Below, piece after piece: positions 27,379-36,667 of a stretch of 64,000 bases of DNA (within the stretch, counting starts at the first letter, position 1; each line of letters opens with the position of its first letter). Origin of the DNA: Niveispirillum lacus. Its GTDB lineage: Bacteria > Pseudomonadota > Alphaproteobacteria > Azospirillales > Azospirillaceae. The stretch covers positions 124,001 to 188,000 of the forward strand of contig NZ_NOXU01000030.1 in assembly GCF_002251795.1 (NCBI RefSeq), read 5' to 3'. The notes beneath the pieces were generated by a model. That model made no database searches. It saw only the letters and a list, made by a program, of their open reading frames with translations, and had not been told where the DNA came from. A program made the translations under genes and the position numbers.

Positions 27379-28290
27379 TTATGCGTTTTGCGCATGGCTT
27401 GAGGGGAAAGTCTCTGCGACTTTCTTGACCAGGAAGTCCCGGAACACGGCGATGCGCTTTGAATGGCGCAGTTCCTCGGCATAGACGAAATAGGCATCAA
27501 TGCGCGGGCCGCTGACTTCTGGCAGAACCCGAACGATATCCGGCTGGTTATCGACGACATAGTCGGGCAGGGACGCGATACCCAGGCCAGACTGAACAGC
27601 GCGGAACATAGCGTAGAGGCTGTTAACGCGCAGCGCCGTGTGACGCTCGCCACCTGGCGGGTCGCCAACATGCAGAGCCCAGTTGATATTGGTGACCGGT
27701 GCCCGCGCCTCGTTCGGGTAGGCGATCAGATCATGCTGATCCAATTCGGCCACTGATTGCGGGGTGCCACGCTTTTCCAGGTATGACTTGTGGGCATACA
27801 GGTGGACACGAACCGTCATCAGATGGCGCTGAATGAGGTCCGGCTGGCGGGGAGCCGACAGGCGGATGGCGATATCCGCCTCACGCATCGACAGATCCAG
27901 CTCGTTGTCATCCAGCAGGAGCGTCAACTGCACATCCGGGTAGAGGGACAGGAAGTCCTTGACCCGCGGCGTCAGCCAGGTCGAGCCAAGCGCAATAGTG
28001 GTCGTGACCTTCAGCGGGCCCTTCGGATGCTCTTTTGATTCGGAGAGCATAGCCTCCGTCATCGAAAGCTTGGCAAATACCTCCCGCGCGGTGCGGTAGA
28101 GCAATTCGCCCTGTTCCGTCAGGATCAGCCCGCGTGCATGGCGATGAAACAGCGGCACATGGAGGCTTTCCTCCAAGGCGCTGATCTGCCGGCTGACCGC
28201 CGACTGGCTGAGGTTCAGGGTTTCCCCCGCATGCGTGAAGCTGCCCGCCTCCGCCACAGCGTGAAAGACGCGAAGCTTGTCCCAGTCCAT
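27379..28290 (-). CDS. LysR-family transcriptional regulator
   Basis: 303 residues. The N-terminal winged HTH (3-62) reads LRVFHAVAEAGSFTHAGETL and LSQSAVSRQISALEESL. A LysR substrate domain follows (about 90-290; LKVTTTIALGSTWL, GLGIASLPDYVV). The trxB gene lies upstream on the same strand, 309 bases away. LysR regulators next to trxB are seen in Azospirillum relatives, but the inducer is not known, and no redox-sensing Cys pattern like that of OxyR is present. Confidence 0.9.
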   Translation of the reverse strand: MDWDKLRVFHAVAEAGSFTHAGETLNLSQSAVSRQISALEESLHVPLFHRHARGLILTEQGELLYRTAREVFAKLSMTEAMLSESKEHPKGPLKVTTTIALGSTWLTPRVKDFLSLYPDVQLTLLLDDNELDLSMREADIAIRLSAPRQPDLIQRHLMTVRVHLYAHKSYLEKRGTPQSVAELDQHDLIAYPNEARAPVTNINWALHVGDPPGGERHTALRVNSLYAMFRAVQSGLGIASLPDYVVDNQPDIVRVLPEVSGPRIDAYFVYAEELRHSKRIAVFRDFLVKKVAETFPSSHAQNA

Positions 28291-28599
28291 GGACCCGTCC
28301 CTAGATAGTGGCGCAACTGCCGAACGCCGGTTGACGTCCCAGGCGCCCCGTCTGTTGGTCGGACACGGGAATGCGCCCGACGCATGGATGATATACAGCC
28401 CCCGCTGCCAATGCTAGGGCTTGTCACCAAAATGTCGATTTACCGCTAGCTATCGTATTGTTCTTGCAACAGTTCGCCGACCAGCGGCCAGGGATTCCCC
28501 GCCAAAGGTGGTAGAAACTGGACGGCCCCAGGTGGAGAGAACGCGAATCCATCGCCCATCCGGGGCCATTTTCAGGTGAACACCGATACCGGTCTCGAA
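28291..28599. other. Intergenic region between trxB and LysR gene
   Basis: 309 bases without a convincing gene. It must hold the LysR promoter and the 3' end of trxB, but I find neither a well-spaced sigma-70 pair nor a clear intrinsic terminator. The stretch 28420-28480 is distinctly more AT-rich than its surroundings. Confidence 0.5.
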
Positions 28600-29553
28600 T
28601 CAGTGGCCGGCCAGGAACTTCTCCGCCTCAAGGGCCGCCATGCAGCCCATGCCGGCCGCGGTGACGGCTTGGCGGAAAACCTTGTCTTTCACGTCACCGG
28701 CCGCGAACACGCCGGAGATATCGGTGCGCGTGCTGTCCGGGTCGGTCACAATATAGCCTTCATCATCCATGCGTATCTTGCCCTTGAAGACGCTGGTGGC
28801 CGGGTCATGGCCGATGGCGACGAAGACACCGTCGAGCGGCAGATTAGTGACGGCATTGCTCTTCACATTGCGCAGACGCACGCCGGTAACCATTTTCGGG
28901 TCGGTGAAGCCGGAGCCCCCCTGACCCAGGATTTCTTCAACCACACTGTCCCATACGACCTCGATCTTCGGATTGTCGCGCACCCGTTCCTGGAGAATGC
29001 GTTCGCCTCGGAAACTGTCGCGGCGGTGGATCAATGTGACCTTGGATGCATGATGGGTAAGGTAAAGGGCCTCTTCCAGGGCGGTGTTGCCGCCGCCGAT
29101 CACCGCCACCTGTTTGCCGCGGAAAAAGAAACCGTCGCAGGTGGCGCAGGCAGAGACGCCAGCCCCCTGATAATGCTGCTCACCCGGAATGCCCAGCCAG
29201 CGGGCCTGGGCACCTGTGGCAATGATGACGGCATCGGCGACGAACTCATCGCCGCTGTCGGCCTTGCAGACGAATGGGCGGCGGGTGAAATCCACATCGG
29301 TGATGATGTCATAGAACATCTTGGTACCGTACCGCTCCGCTTGCGCGCGCATCTGTTCCATCAGGTGCGGGCCCTCTACGGGTTCAGCGAACCCAGGATA
29401 ATTTTCCACGTCCTTGGTGATGGTCAACTGGCCGCCCGGCGTCATGCCCTGGACCAGCACCGGTTCCAGGCTGGCGCGCGCGGCATAGATGGCAGCGGTA
29501 TAGCCGGCCGGGCCGGCGCCGATGATCAGGACCTTGGAACGATGGGTGGCCAT
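28600..29553 (-). CDS. trxB: Thioredoxin reductase
   Basis: 317 residues. FAD-binding VLIIGAGPAGYTAAIYAAR at the N-terminus, the redox centre ACATCDG (Cys-Ala-Thr-Cys), the NADPH motif VAVIGGGNTALEEALYLTHH with the downstream HRRDSFRGE, and the C-terminal FAD contact GVFAAGDVKD. It reduces thioredoxin with NADPH. It is transcribed divergently from panB. Confidence 0.96.
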   Translation of the reverse strand: MATHRSKVLIIGAGPAGYTAAIYAARASLEPVLVQGMTPGGQLTITKDVENYPGFAEPVEGPHLMEQMRAQAERYGTKMFYDIITDVDFTRRPFVCKADSGDEFVADAVIIATGAQARWLGIPGEQHYQGAGVSACATCDGFFFRGKQVAVIGGGNTALEEALYLTHHASKVTLIHRRDSFRGERILQERVRDNPKIEVVWDSVVEEILGQGGSGFTDPKMVTGVRLRNVKSNAVTNLPLDGVFVAIGHDPATSVFKGKIRMDDEGYIVTDPDSTRTDISGVFAAGDVKDKVFRQAVTAAGMGCMAALEAEKFLAGH

Positions 29554-29768
29554 GTTAGTTCCTTGAAAGAAGCTGGGAAGAAAGCGTGGTGCGCTGGAGC
29601 GAAAACATGGGGGGTGTTGGTCCCTTCCGGCAAGATCATGCCAGCGCGGGTCGGGGTTGCGACCCTACAGGCAGGAGCAGCACCCGGCAATGGCGCCGCT
29701 TTACCTGCCTGCTGATCTGATGTACGGGATTTCGCAACGCACAATAAGCGGACCGGAGGAGACAGGCC

Positions 29769-30593
29769 ATGAGCGCCAGCACCCAGGTAAAGCGTACCAG
29801 TGTGCCCGATATCGCCGGACGTAAGGGGCAGGACCCCGTTGTGGTTCTGACCGCCTACTCAGTGTCGATGGCTCGGCTTCTGGATGACCATTGCGACTGC
29901 CTGCTGGTCGGTGACAGTCTGGGCATGGTGCTTTATGGCCTGGACAGCACGCTACCGGTCACGCTGGACATGATGATCAACCATGGTGCCGCCGTAGTAC
30001 GCGGTTCGTCCAAGGCCTGTGTGGTTGTTGATCTTCCGTGGGCAAGCTATCAGGAAAGCCCTGCCCAGGCCTTCCGCAATGCGGCTCGTGTTTTGGCAGA
30101 AACGGGTGCGTCGGCGGTCAAACTGGAAGGTGGGGCGGAAATGGCGGACACCGTCGATTTCCTGGTCCGCCGTGGTATCCCTGTCATGGGCCATGTTGGC
30201 CTTACACCACAGGCGGTGAATGCGCTCGGTGGTTACCGTGCTCGTGGTCGGTCAGATGCCGAACAGGCTAAGATCCTTGGCGATGCCAAGGCTATCGCAG
30301 AGGCGGGCGCCTTCGCCATCGTGGTGGAAGGGGTGGTCGAGCCGTTAGCCCGCCAAATCACCGAACAGGTACCCGTGGTAACAATCGGCATCGGCGCCAG
30401 TGCAGCCTGTGACGGACAGGTTTTGGTGTCGGATGACATGCTTGGCCTTTTCGGTGGCTTTACCCCGAAATTCGTCAAACGGTATGCCGAGATCGGGGAG
30501 AATGTCTCCAAGGCAGCGGCTGATTATGCGGCGGATGTCCGGTCCCGCACCTTTCCCGGTCCTGCCCACATTTTTCCGGCCCGCAAGGGGTGA
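29769..30593 (+). CDS. panB: 3-methyl-2-oxobutanoate hydroxymethyltransferase
   Basis: 274 residues from ATG 29769 behind GGAGGAGA. Signature elements of the PanB TIM barrel: [27 protein letters not shown] (Mg-binding Asp), [37 protein letters not shown] and [15 protein letters not shown]. It makes ketopantoate for pantothenate/CoA synthesis. panC is not adjacent. Confidence 0.95.
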   Translation: MSASTQVKRTSVPDIAGRKGQDPVVVLTAYSVSMARLLDDHCDCLLVGDSLGMVLYGLDSTLPVTLDMMINHGAAVVRGSSKACVVVDLPWASYQESPAQAFRNAARVLAETGASAVKLEGGAEMADTVDFLVRRGIPVMGHVGLTPQAVNALGGYRARGRSDAEQAKILGDAKAIAEAGAFAIVVEGVVEPLARQITEQVPVVTIGIGASAACDGQVLVSDDMLGLFGGFTPKFVKRYAEIGENVSKAAADYAADVRSRTFPGPAHIFPARKG

Positions 30594-30649
30594 TCATTTG
30601 ATCGGGACCGGTGCCCGGGATGCCGGCGGAGAGGCCGTCACTGCTCGTG

Positions 30650-32251
30650 CTAACGCACCAGAGCGCTTGCACGCTGTGTCGCAATGCGACCGAACACACG
30701 CCCGGTATCGCGTGCGTTCAACGTCAGGTCGGACCGATGCAGCACAAGGTCACGCATATGGAGCAGCGGGATGAAAGGTATGTCGCGGTCCAGAATGGTC
30801 TGGATTTCCCCCGTCAGCATGTCCATTTTTGATGGATCGGCGGCCGCTTCGGTCAGCATCCGTGTAATGGCAGCATTCTTATAGAGGCCCGGGTTCAAAA
30901 TACTGCGGACTGCCTGTGGGCTCAACATCCCCTGAAAGGCGCTCATGATCAGGCCATCTTCAATGCCGAGCATGTTCAGCGCCAGATCGAATCGGCCTTC
31001 CCGCAAACGATCGCGATAATCGTCCCGATCCAGCCGGATAACAGTGACGCGGATACCCGCAACGGACAGCATTCCCGCCAGGATGTCGGCCGTTCGTCCG
31101 CCATCACTGCCCCGTTGCGGTGGCGCCAGCAGTTCCAGGTCCAATCCTTCCGCGTACCCGGCCTCTCGCAACAGGTCACGCGCTTTAGCGGGGTCGCTCG
31201 TGTCGTCGGGCCGCGCTGGAAGAGAACCACGCATTCCAGGTAGCGCGATCTGATGTGCCGGACTTCCATACCCATCAGTGGCGCGTTGAGCCAGAAGCGT
31301 TTTATCGATCAGCAGGGCTATGGCTTGGCGAACCCGGACATCGGCCAGCGCCTTCGACCTCGACCCACTCGGGTCGGCTGGGCCATGGGGGGTGAGGTTT
31401 ATGGACAAAAACAGCGTGCGGTCGGTTGGCAGTTCGGTCAGCGAAATCTGCGGCAGGTTGGGCAGATAGGCCAGAGGGGCTGGTGGTGGGTCCTCTATGA
31501 TATCGGCCTGCCCGTTGGCCAGCGCCCTGACCCGTTGCTGCGCATCGGGTTCCGTCGTGATATGGACCCTGTCGAAGGGTGCGGACCGTTGACCTCTGCT
31601 GTTTGTCACCGCCTCCAGCGTGAACGATGCCTTGTTCCCCAACTTCGAATGGCGAAGCTTGTAGGGGCCCGAACCACGCTGTGGTGCCGACAGCCGTACC
31701 ATCGTGGCAGGAAGAGCGCTTGTGCAACTATTCTCGCGAAACCCATCTGGCGCCTGCACGCCATAAATCAGCAGAAGTGCGGACGTCAGCCGCACTTGTG
31801 GCTCTTCCAGTTCGACCAGGATTTCCGTTCCGTCAGCGTTCAGCGAGGCGCGCTTCAGGTTGACAGGCTGGCCATGATGGGCAGCGCGATTGATGGTCGC
31901 CCACCGGCAAAGGCTGTACAACAGGTCGCGGCCGGTGACGGGGCGACCGTCACTGAACTGCCGCCCGGAGGCGGGTTGAAGGCGCCAGATGCGCTGGTCG
32001 ACGCTCTGCCAGCCGGCCAGCAACCCTGGGACCGGTGCGAAAAGATCGCGGGACAGAAAAGGGTCAAAGATGTGCCCCAATAGCTGAAAATCAGCCCCGG
32101 TATAGGCCCGGTGGGGGTCCAGGCTGCTCGGTCCTGTAACGGTCATCACGCGCAGGTCCCGGTCGCCCGACGCGCCCGACGCGCCGGCTACGGGGAGGAG
32201 AATGGTGGCCATCAGCGCCAGCATCCTTTTCACGCTGCGGTGTCTGACCAT
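30650..32251 (-). CDS. ABC substrate-binding protein, peptide/nickel family (copy 2)
   Basis: 533 residues with an N-terminal signal (MLALMATILLPVAGASGASG). It is a family-5 solute-binding protein: DLRVMTVTGPSSLDPHRAY, LQPASGRQFSDGRPVTGRDL, and a C-terminal dipeptide/oligopeptide-binding lobe with VRQAIALLIDKTLLAQRATDGYG. It has no adjacent permease or ATPase gene. The gene downstream of it is convergent panB; the upstream gene is its paralogue. The ligand is probably a peptide or small organic molecule, but without transporter genes it could also be a sensor-type protein. Confidence 0.85.
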   Translation of the reverse strand: MVRHRSVKRMLALMATILLPVAGASGASGDRDLRVMTVTGPSSLDPHRAYTGADFQLLGHIFDPFLSRDLFAPVPGLLAGWQSVDQRIWRLQPASGRQFSDGRPVTGRDLLYSLCRWATINRAAHHGQPVNLKRASLNADGTEILVELEEPQVRLTSALLLIYGVQAPDGFRENSCTSALPATMVRLSAPQRGSGPYKLRHSKLGNKASFTLEAVTNSRGQRSAPFDRVHITTEPDAQQRVRALANGQADIIEDPPPAPLAYLPNLPQISLTELPTDRTLFLSINLTPHGPADPSGSRSKALADVRVRQAIALLIDKTLLAQRATDGYGSPAHQIALPGMRGSLPARPDDTSDPAKARDLLREAGYAEGLDLELLAPPQRGSDGGRTADILAGMLSVAGIRVTVIRLDRDDYRDRLREGRFDLALNMLGIEDGLIMSAFQGMLSPQAVRSILNPGLYKNAAITRMLTEAAADPSKMDMLTGEIQTILDRDIPFIPLLHMRDLVLHRSDLTLNARDTGRVFGRIATQRASALVR

Positions 32252-32363
32252 GCAACCACCTCTGTCGTGTTGCGCCGTGCAAACCTGTTCCTGGCGGATG
32301 ATGACTCCATTCCGTCACAACGAAAAGTGTCGCCACGAAAGCATACTGATGAATGTATGCGAA

Positions 32364-34001
32364 TTAGGGGCCGTCACTGGCATCGGCCATGGCCGGGCTG
32401 GTGATGCGGCCGAATGCGCGGGTCGTATCCCGGGCATGCAATGATAGTCCCGCCCGATGCGCGACCAGGTCACGGATATGCATCAGCGGGATCATCGGCA
32501 GATCAGCGTCCAGAATCGCGGTTGCCTGTCGGGTCAAGACGGGTATGGAGCTCGGGTCGGCGCCCCGTGCCTGATGCAGGAGATTATCCAGAATAGCATT
32601 GCGATAACCGCTTGGGTTGGCAATGCTATCCTTCTCGGCGGCACCCGCGACAGCGGCGTAACCTTCCATGGCGGAACCGGCCGTCAGTCCCAGGCCGGCG
32701 AACATCACCTGAAAATCACCTTTGGCCACACGGGCCCGAGATTCAGAGGCCGGCACTGGCGTGATGGTCAGGGTGATGCCAATGGCCCGCAACATGCCGG
32801 CCAGGGCATCGGCAACCCGCGGGCGGTCGGTGATCCGCGTCAGCGGCAGCAGCAATGTCAAATCCAGCCCTTGTCCATAACCCGCTTCAGCCAGCAGCGC
32901 ACGGGCCTGGTCGGGGTCCGGTCGCATGGTCTGCGGCCGGTCCGCCAGATACCCTTCCATACCGGGCTGGGCCAGTTGCCAGGCTGGACCGGCAAAGCCC
33001 TCCAGGCCCCGCTCAACCAGCACATGGCGGTCAAGCGCCATTGCAATGGCCTGGCGTACACGGATATCGGCCACGGGGTTCGGTTTTCCCCCAGCAGATT
33101 TAGGACGCAGGTTGAAGGTCAGCAGCAGCGTCCGGTCAGTGGGCAACTCTGTCAGCGTCATCCCCTTTAACTTGGAGATGTAGGGTAAGTGAACGGGGAT
33201 CACGTCTTCCATGATGTCAGCCTGCCCAGTGACCAGCAGGCGCAGACGGTCACGTGCATCCGGGGCCGACCACAGGACAACACGCGGCCATGCCGCGCAG
33301 TTGCGCCAGCAATGGGCAGAAGGGATCAGCACGTGCTGATCCGGAAGGGCCGTGGCTTCGCGCGGGGCGGGCTTGTAGGGGCCGCTGCCGATATGGGCCT
33401 TGCCCCGTCCAGCCAGAACCGTGGCCGGGTCACAACCCTGTGGCCCTTCACCGGTATCATCAGGTGCCGCCATGATGAAAACCAGCGACAGGGCGGAGGG
33501 CAGCAGCCGATAAGGGGCTGACAAGGTTAGCGAGACCCGCCCCCCCGCTTCCGCCGACAGATGGGTCAGGCCCAGCATCTCCCGCCCCATGCGGCGGGTC
33601 AGCACCTGATAGCGGCACAAGCTGTAGATAACGTCGCGGGGGGTGACGGGCCGGTTATCGGCAAAACGGGCCGCCGGATCAATCTGGAAACTCCAGGACT
33701 GATGATCTTGGGTGGACCAACTTCGGGCCAGTCGTGGAATGACATCGAAGCCATCCCGTGTCACCAGAGTATCGTAGATATGATCATAATATTGAAAGTC
33801 GGCGCCGGTGCGCGACTCATGCGGATCATCAGCCGCAACTTGGCCAGAAATGGCAGCGACAAGCTGTTCGGCGGCACTTGCCGAACGTGCCATCCCGGTC
33901 AGCATGAGGATCGACACCAGGATCAGCACATGTGTCCGGATGATCGCGCGTCCTTCCAAAACCCCGCATCCATATCCAGTCGGGCACTTAACTGAAAACA
34001 T
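32364..34001 (-). CDS. ABC substrate-binding protein, peptide/nickel family (copy 1)
   Basis: 545 residues from ATG 34001; the signal core (THVLILVSILMLTGMARSAS, ending near SAAEQ) sits 20 or more residues in, so an internal start is possible. The same family-5 fold as the downstream gene, and clearly paralogous: PAARFADNRPVTPRDVIYSL, VRQAIAMALDRHVLVERGLEG, and a shared C-terminal pattern HIRDLVAHRAGLSLHARDT / HMRDLVLHRSDLTLNARDT. No permease genes accompany either. It may bind an oligopeptide or other solute in the periplasm. Confidence 0.85.
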   Translation of the reverse strand: MFSVKCPTGYGCGVLEGRAIIRTHVLILVSILMLTGMARSASAAEQLVAAISGQVAADDPHESRTGADFQYYDHIYDTLVTRDGFDVIPRLARSWSTQDHQSWSFQIDPAARFADNRPVTPRDVIYSLCRYQVLTRRMGREMLGLTHLSAEAGGRVSLTLSAPYRLLPSALSLVFIMAAPDDTGEGPQGCDPATVLAGRGKAHIGSGPYKPAPREATALPDQHVLIPSAHCWRNCAAWPRVVLWSAPDARDRLRLLVTGQADIMEDVIPVHLPYISKLKGMTLTELPTDRTLLLTFNLRPKSAGGKPNPVADIRVRQAIAMALDRHVLVERGLEGFAGPAWQLAQPGMEGYLADRPQTMRPDPDQARALLAEAGYGQGLDLTLLLPLTRITDRPRVADALAGMLRAIGITLTITPVPASESRARVAKGDFQVMFAGLGLTAGSAMEGYAAVAGAAEKDSIANPSGYRNAILDNLLHQARGADPSSIPVLTRQATAILDADLPMIPLMHIRDLVAHRAGLSLHARDTTRAFGRITSPAMADASDGP

Positions 34002-34052
34002 GCCCGGTTATCGATGCAGAAGGCAAGACGGCTATCACCCGGATCGCCCCCG

Positions 34053-34346
34053 TCAGTTCACGGTCGCAGCTTTGCCGGCGGGTCCGCGCTTGGCCGGTGC
34101 GGGCAGTTCCACATTGACTTCCAACATAGAGCACCCGCTTTCGCGTTCCAGCTTCACGGCCACCTTATCATCATCAATGTTGACGTATTTTTTGATGACG
34201 GCCAGCAGCTCCTGTTGAAGCGCGGGCAGGAAGTCCGGGCTGTCGCGGCCCGAACGTTCATGCGCCAGCACGATCTGCAAGCGCTCCTTGGCCTGGGCCG
34301 CCACAGTGGGCGGTTTCGACCGGCGGAAAATATCCAGCAGGCTCAT
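34053..34346 (-). CDS. minE: Cell division topological specificity factor MinE
   Basis: 97 residues. The start [20 protein letters not shown] carries the amphipathic membrane-targeting helix and [13 protein letters not shown], the MinD-contacting helix/strand. The C-terminal dimer domain includes [16 protein letters not shown]. The start overlaps the minD stop by four bases. MinE drives MinD oscillation and keeps the division site central. A basic 15-residue tail extends past the core. Confidence 0.95.
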   Translation of the reverse strand: MSLLDIFRRSKPPTVAAQAKERLQIVLAHERSGRDSPDFLPALQQELLAVIKKYVNIDDDKVAVKLERESGCSMLEVNVELPAPAKRGPAGKAATVN

Positions 34347-35158
34347 GCGGTCCTCCGCAGCAGACGGTCCAGGAAGCCCTTTTTCTCGGGCTTGATGAAA
34401 CGATGCTCGATGGTTTCGCCCAGGAACCGACCGACGGCATCGCCATAGGCCTGACCAGCATTGGACTTGTCATCCAGAACGACGGGCATGCCGACGTTTG
34501 ACGCCTTCAGAACCGCCGGACTTTCCGGGATAATGCCCAACAACGGGATGGCCAGGATTTCCAGCACATCCTCCACCTTGAGCATTTCGCCCTTTTCCAC
34601 CCGCTCCGGATCGTAGCGGGTGACCAGCAGATGTTCCTTTACCGGTTCCAGCCCTTGTTCAGCCCGGCGCGACTTGGCCTGGATCACACCCAGAATACGG
34701 TCGCTGTCGCGCACTGAGGACACTTCGGGGTTGGTGACGATGATGGCATGATCGGCCCAGTACAGCGCCATCAGCGCGCCCTTTTCGATACCGGCCGGGC
34801 TGTCGCACAGAATGTAGTCAAATTCTTTCTTCAGCTCATCGAGGATCTTGCCCACCCCTTCCTGGGTCAGCGCGTCCTTGTCGCGCGTCTGGCTGGTGGG
34901 CAGGATATAGAGGTTTTCGACCCGCTTATCCTTGATCAGCGCCTGGCTGAGGCGGGCCTCACCATTGATGACATTGATGAAATCGAACACCACACGGCGT
35001 TCGCATCCCATGATCAGGTCAAGGTTGCGCAAACCCACATCGAAATCGATGATGCAGGTCTTGAACCCGCGCAGGGCAAGGCCCGTGCCGAAGGCGGCGC
35101 TCGAAGTGGTCTTCCCCACGCCGCCCTTGCCGGAGGTCATCGTAATGATCTTGGCCAA
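34343..35158 (-). CDS. minD: Septum site-determining ATPase MinD
   Basis: 271 residues, matching E. coli (270). Deviant Walker [11 protein letters not shown] (11-20), switch I/II regions [16 protein letters not shown] and [13 protein letters not shown], and a C-terminal amphipathic helix [11 protein letters not shown] for membrane binding. It forms the membrane-bound platform for MinC and is released by MinE. Confidence 0.97.
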   Translation of the reverse strand: MAKIITMTSGKGGVGKTTSSAAFGTGLALRGFKTCIIDFDVGLRNLDLIMGCERRVVFDFINVINGEARLSQALIKDKRVENLYILPTSQTRDKDALTQEGVGKILDELKKEFDYILCDSPAGIEKGALMALYWADHAIIVTNPEVSSVRDSDRILGVIQAKSRRAEQGLEPVKEHLLVTRYDPERVEKGEMLKVEDVLEILAIPLLGIIPESPAVLKASNVGMPVVLDDKSNAGQAYGDAVGRFLGETIEHRFIKPEKKGFLDRLLRRTA

Positions 35159-35197
35159 GTGGCGTCTCCCAAGGTCAAAGGTTGATCAAACTGTCCG

Positions 35198-36010
35198 TCA
35201 AGCCACGTTGGTGACCAGCGGGTCGATGTGCAGATAGCCATTGTTCAGGTAAATTTGCACCTGGCGACGGCGGATATCTTTTCCGATATCTTCTGACACG
35301 CGATAAAGCCCGGCGATAGAGACCAGTTCGGCATCCAGGCTCTGGCAGAAGATACGCGAAGTCTGGTCCCCGCCGACCCCGGCGAGAGCCCGCCCCCGCA
35401 GTGCGCCATAAACATGGATCGAGCCATCGGCCAAAAGTTCTGCGCCAGGGCTGACAGAGCCGATGACCACAAGATCCCCGCCGGGGGCATAGATCTGGCG
35501 GCCCGACCGAACATTCTCCGCGATCACCATGGTGGTGCGCTGGGGCGCCGGCTCGGGCAACGGGGCCGGGGCGGGCGCTGGCGTCGGCGCGGCCGGTGCA
35601 TGGGGCTGCCCCTGCACATTGGCGAGGCCCTGTGCCGGGCTCCGGCCGGTACCGGCTAACGGATCGAAGGTCTCTGCCTTGCCCCTCGCCGCACTGATCA
35701 GCGCCATTCCACGGGCGAGGGCCGCATCCTGCTGTTCCTTCGTTCCACCCTGCAGGCCCACTGCCATCAGGCCCAGGTTCCTCAGCAGTTTGCAGAAGGC
35801 ATCCATATCAAAGGGCGTGCCGGCGGGAAGATCATCCAGGTCCAGAACCACACCGGCATGCCGGAAGAAATTTGGCGCCTGCGCAATTTTGCCGGATAGA
35901 ACCGGGAAAAAGTTGGGGTTGTGAGGGTCGCTGACCTTCAGCACCATCATAGTGAAGGTGCTGCCGCGCAGCTGGAACGGTGCGTCCCTGAAGGCGACCT
36001 GGTTGCTCAT
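35198..36010 (-). CDS. minC: Septum site-determining protein MinC
   Basis: ATG 36010 gives 270 residues; an upstream ATG at 36070 adds a Gly-rich stretch unlikely to be translated. The N-domain (about 1-100; FQLRGSTFTMMVLKV, PVLSGKIAQAPNFF) inhibits FtsZ. A Pro/Ala linker (about 130-160) follows. The C-domain beta-helix (about 165-270) has VRSGRQIYAPGGDLVVIGSV, GAELLADGSIHVYGALRGRA and IAGLYRVSED, which bind MinD. First gene of minCDE, 39 bases before minD. Confidence 0.94.
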   Translation of the reverse strand: MSNQVAFRDAPFQLRGSTFTMMVLKVSDPHNPNFFPVLSGKIAQAPNFFRHAGVVLDLDDLPAGTPFDMDAFCKLLRNLGLMAVGLQGGTKEQQDAALARGMALISAARGKAETFDPLAGTGRSPAQGLANVQGQPHAPAAPTPAPAPAPLPEPAPQRTTMVIAENVRSGRQIYAPGGDLVVIGSVSPGAELLADGSIHVYGALRGRALAGVGGDQTSRIFCQSLDAELVSIAGLYRVSEDIGKDIRRRQVQIYLNNGYLHIDPLVTNVA

Positions 36011-36070
36011 ATCCTTGCCTGACCCCGCCTGTCCCCAACCCACGGCACCGGCCCCAGCCTGGGCGCCCAA

Positions 36071-36343
36071 TCATGCCGTCGTTCAAGCGCGTTTTGTGCG
36101 CCGACGCAAGAGTTTCATGCGGCATATCTTGCGACAATGGGCGCTTGTTCCACAACATCTATTCCGGGTGGGCGCGTATGATTGCATATCAGCGCCTGCT
36201 GTCCCGGCAGATTGGGCGCTGCGATGCCGCCAGAAGCCTGTCTGTCCCACAGGAATGAGGGGGTGTCTAGTCCTATTGCACCCGCGAAGGCCGACTCCGG
36301 GCCCACCTCTGTCAAAAGACATACCCCGCCAGATATTGTGTGA
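36071..36343. other. Upstream region of minC, no gene seen
   Basis: Together with the next entry this makes a 597-base gap between minC and phoH. The left part must hold the minC promoter on the minus strand. I see no reliable promoter pair and no coding pattern; open frames here have no ribosome-binding site and no recognisable product. Confidence 0.4.
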
Positions 36344-36592
36344 AGATTGCGTTTCAGCCGCAACAAATGGTGACGGGCGGAATCTTTTGAGATAGGATTC
36401 CCAATGTTGGTCCTGACTGGGGTGGATGGATCGTTCAATGGCAGATGGCCCGGCAGCACATTATTGCAGCGCAACGGCACCTGACCGCGCCCTTCCTTGC
36501 CGCATGGCAACATGCGCATCGCCCACAGCAGCACCAGCCGCCCGACGGCTTCATCCGCAACCGCACCGCTCGAACAGACGGTGCGGTTTTTT
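36344..36592 (+). ncRNA. Possible leader or small RNA upstream of phoH
   Basis: A strong forward intrinsic terminator ends at 36592, 76 bases before phoH, but no recognisable gene precedes it. A possible promoter is CTGTCA (36309-36314), 17 bases, GATATT (36332-36337), each 4 of 6 to consensus, starting near 36344. This would give an RNA of about 250 bases. It could be an independent small RNA or an attenuated leader of phoH. I recognise no riboswitch, 6S, tmRNA, SRP or RNase P signature in it. Confidence 0.35.
36559..36592 (+). terminator. Intrinsic terminator upstream of phoH
   Basis: AACCGCACCG (36559-36568) against CGGTGCGGTT (36579-36588), a 10-base loop, and a run of six T (36587-36592). 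The T-run is on the forward strand only, so it stops forward transcription before phoH. Confidence 0.85.
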
Positions 36593-36667
36593 GTTGGCCT
36601 GTCAGGCGCCTGTTGCGTTCCCGCTTCAACCGGACAACGTCCATTGCCGCAAGTGAGGAGATGCCAG

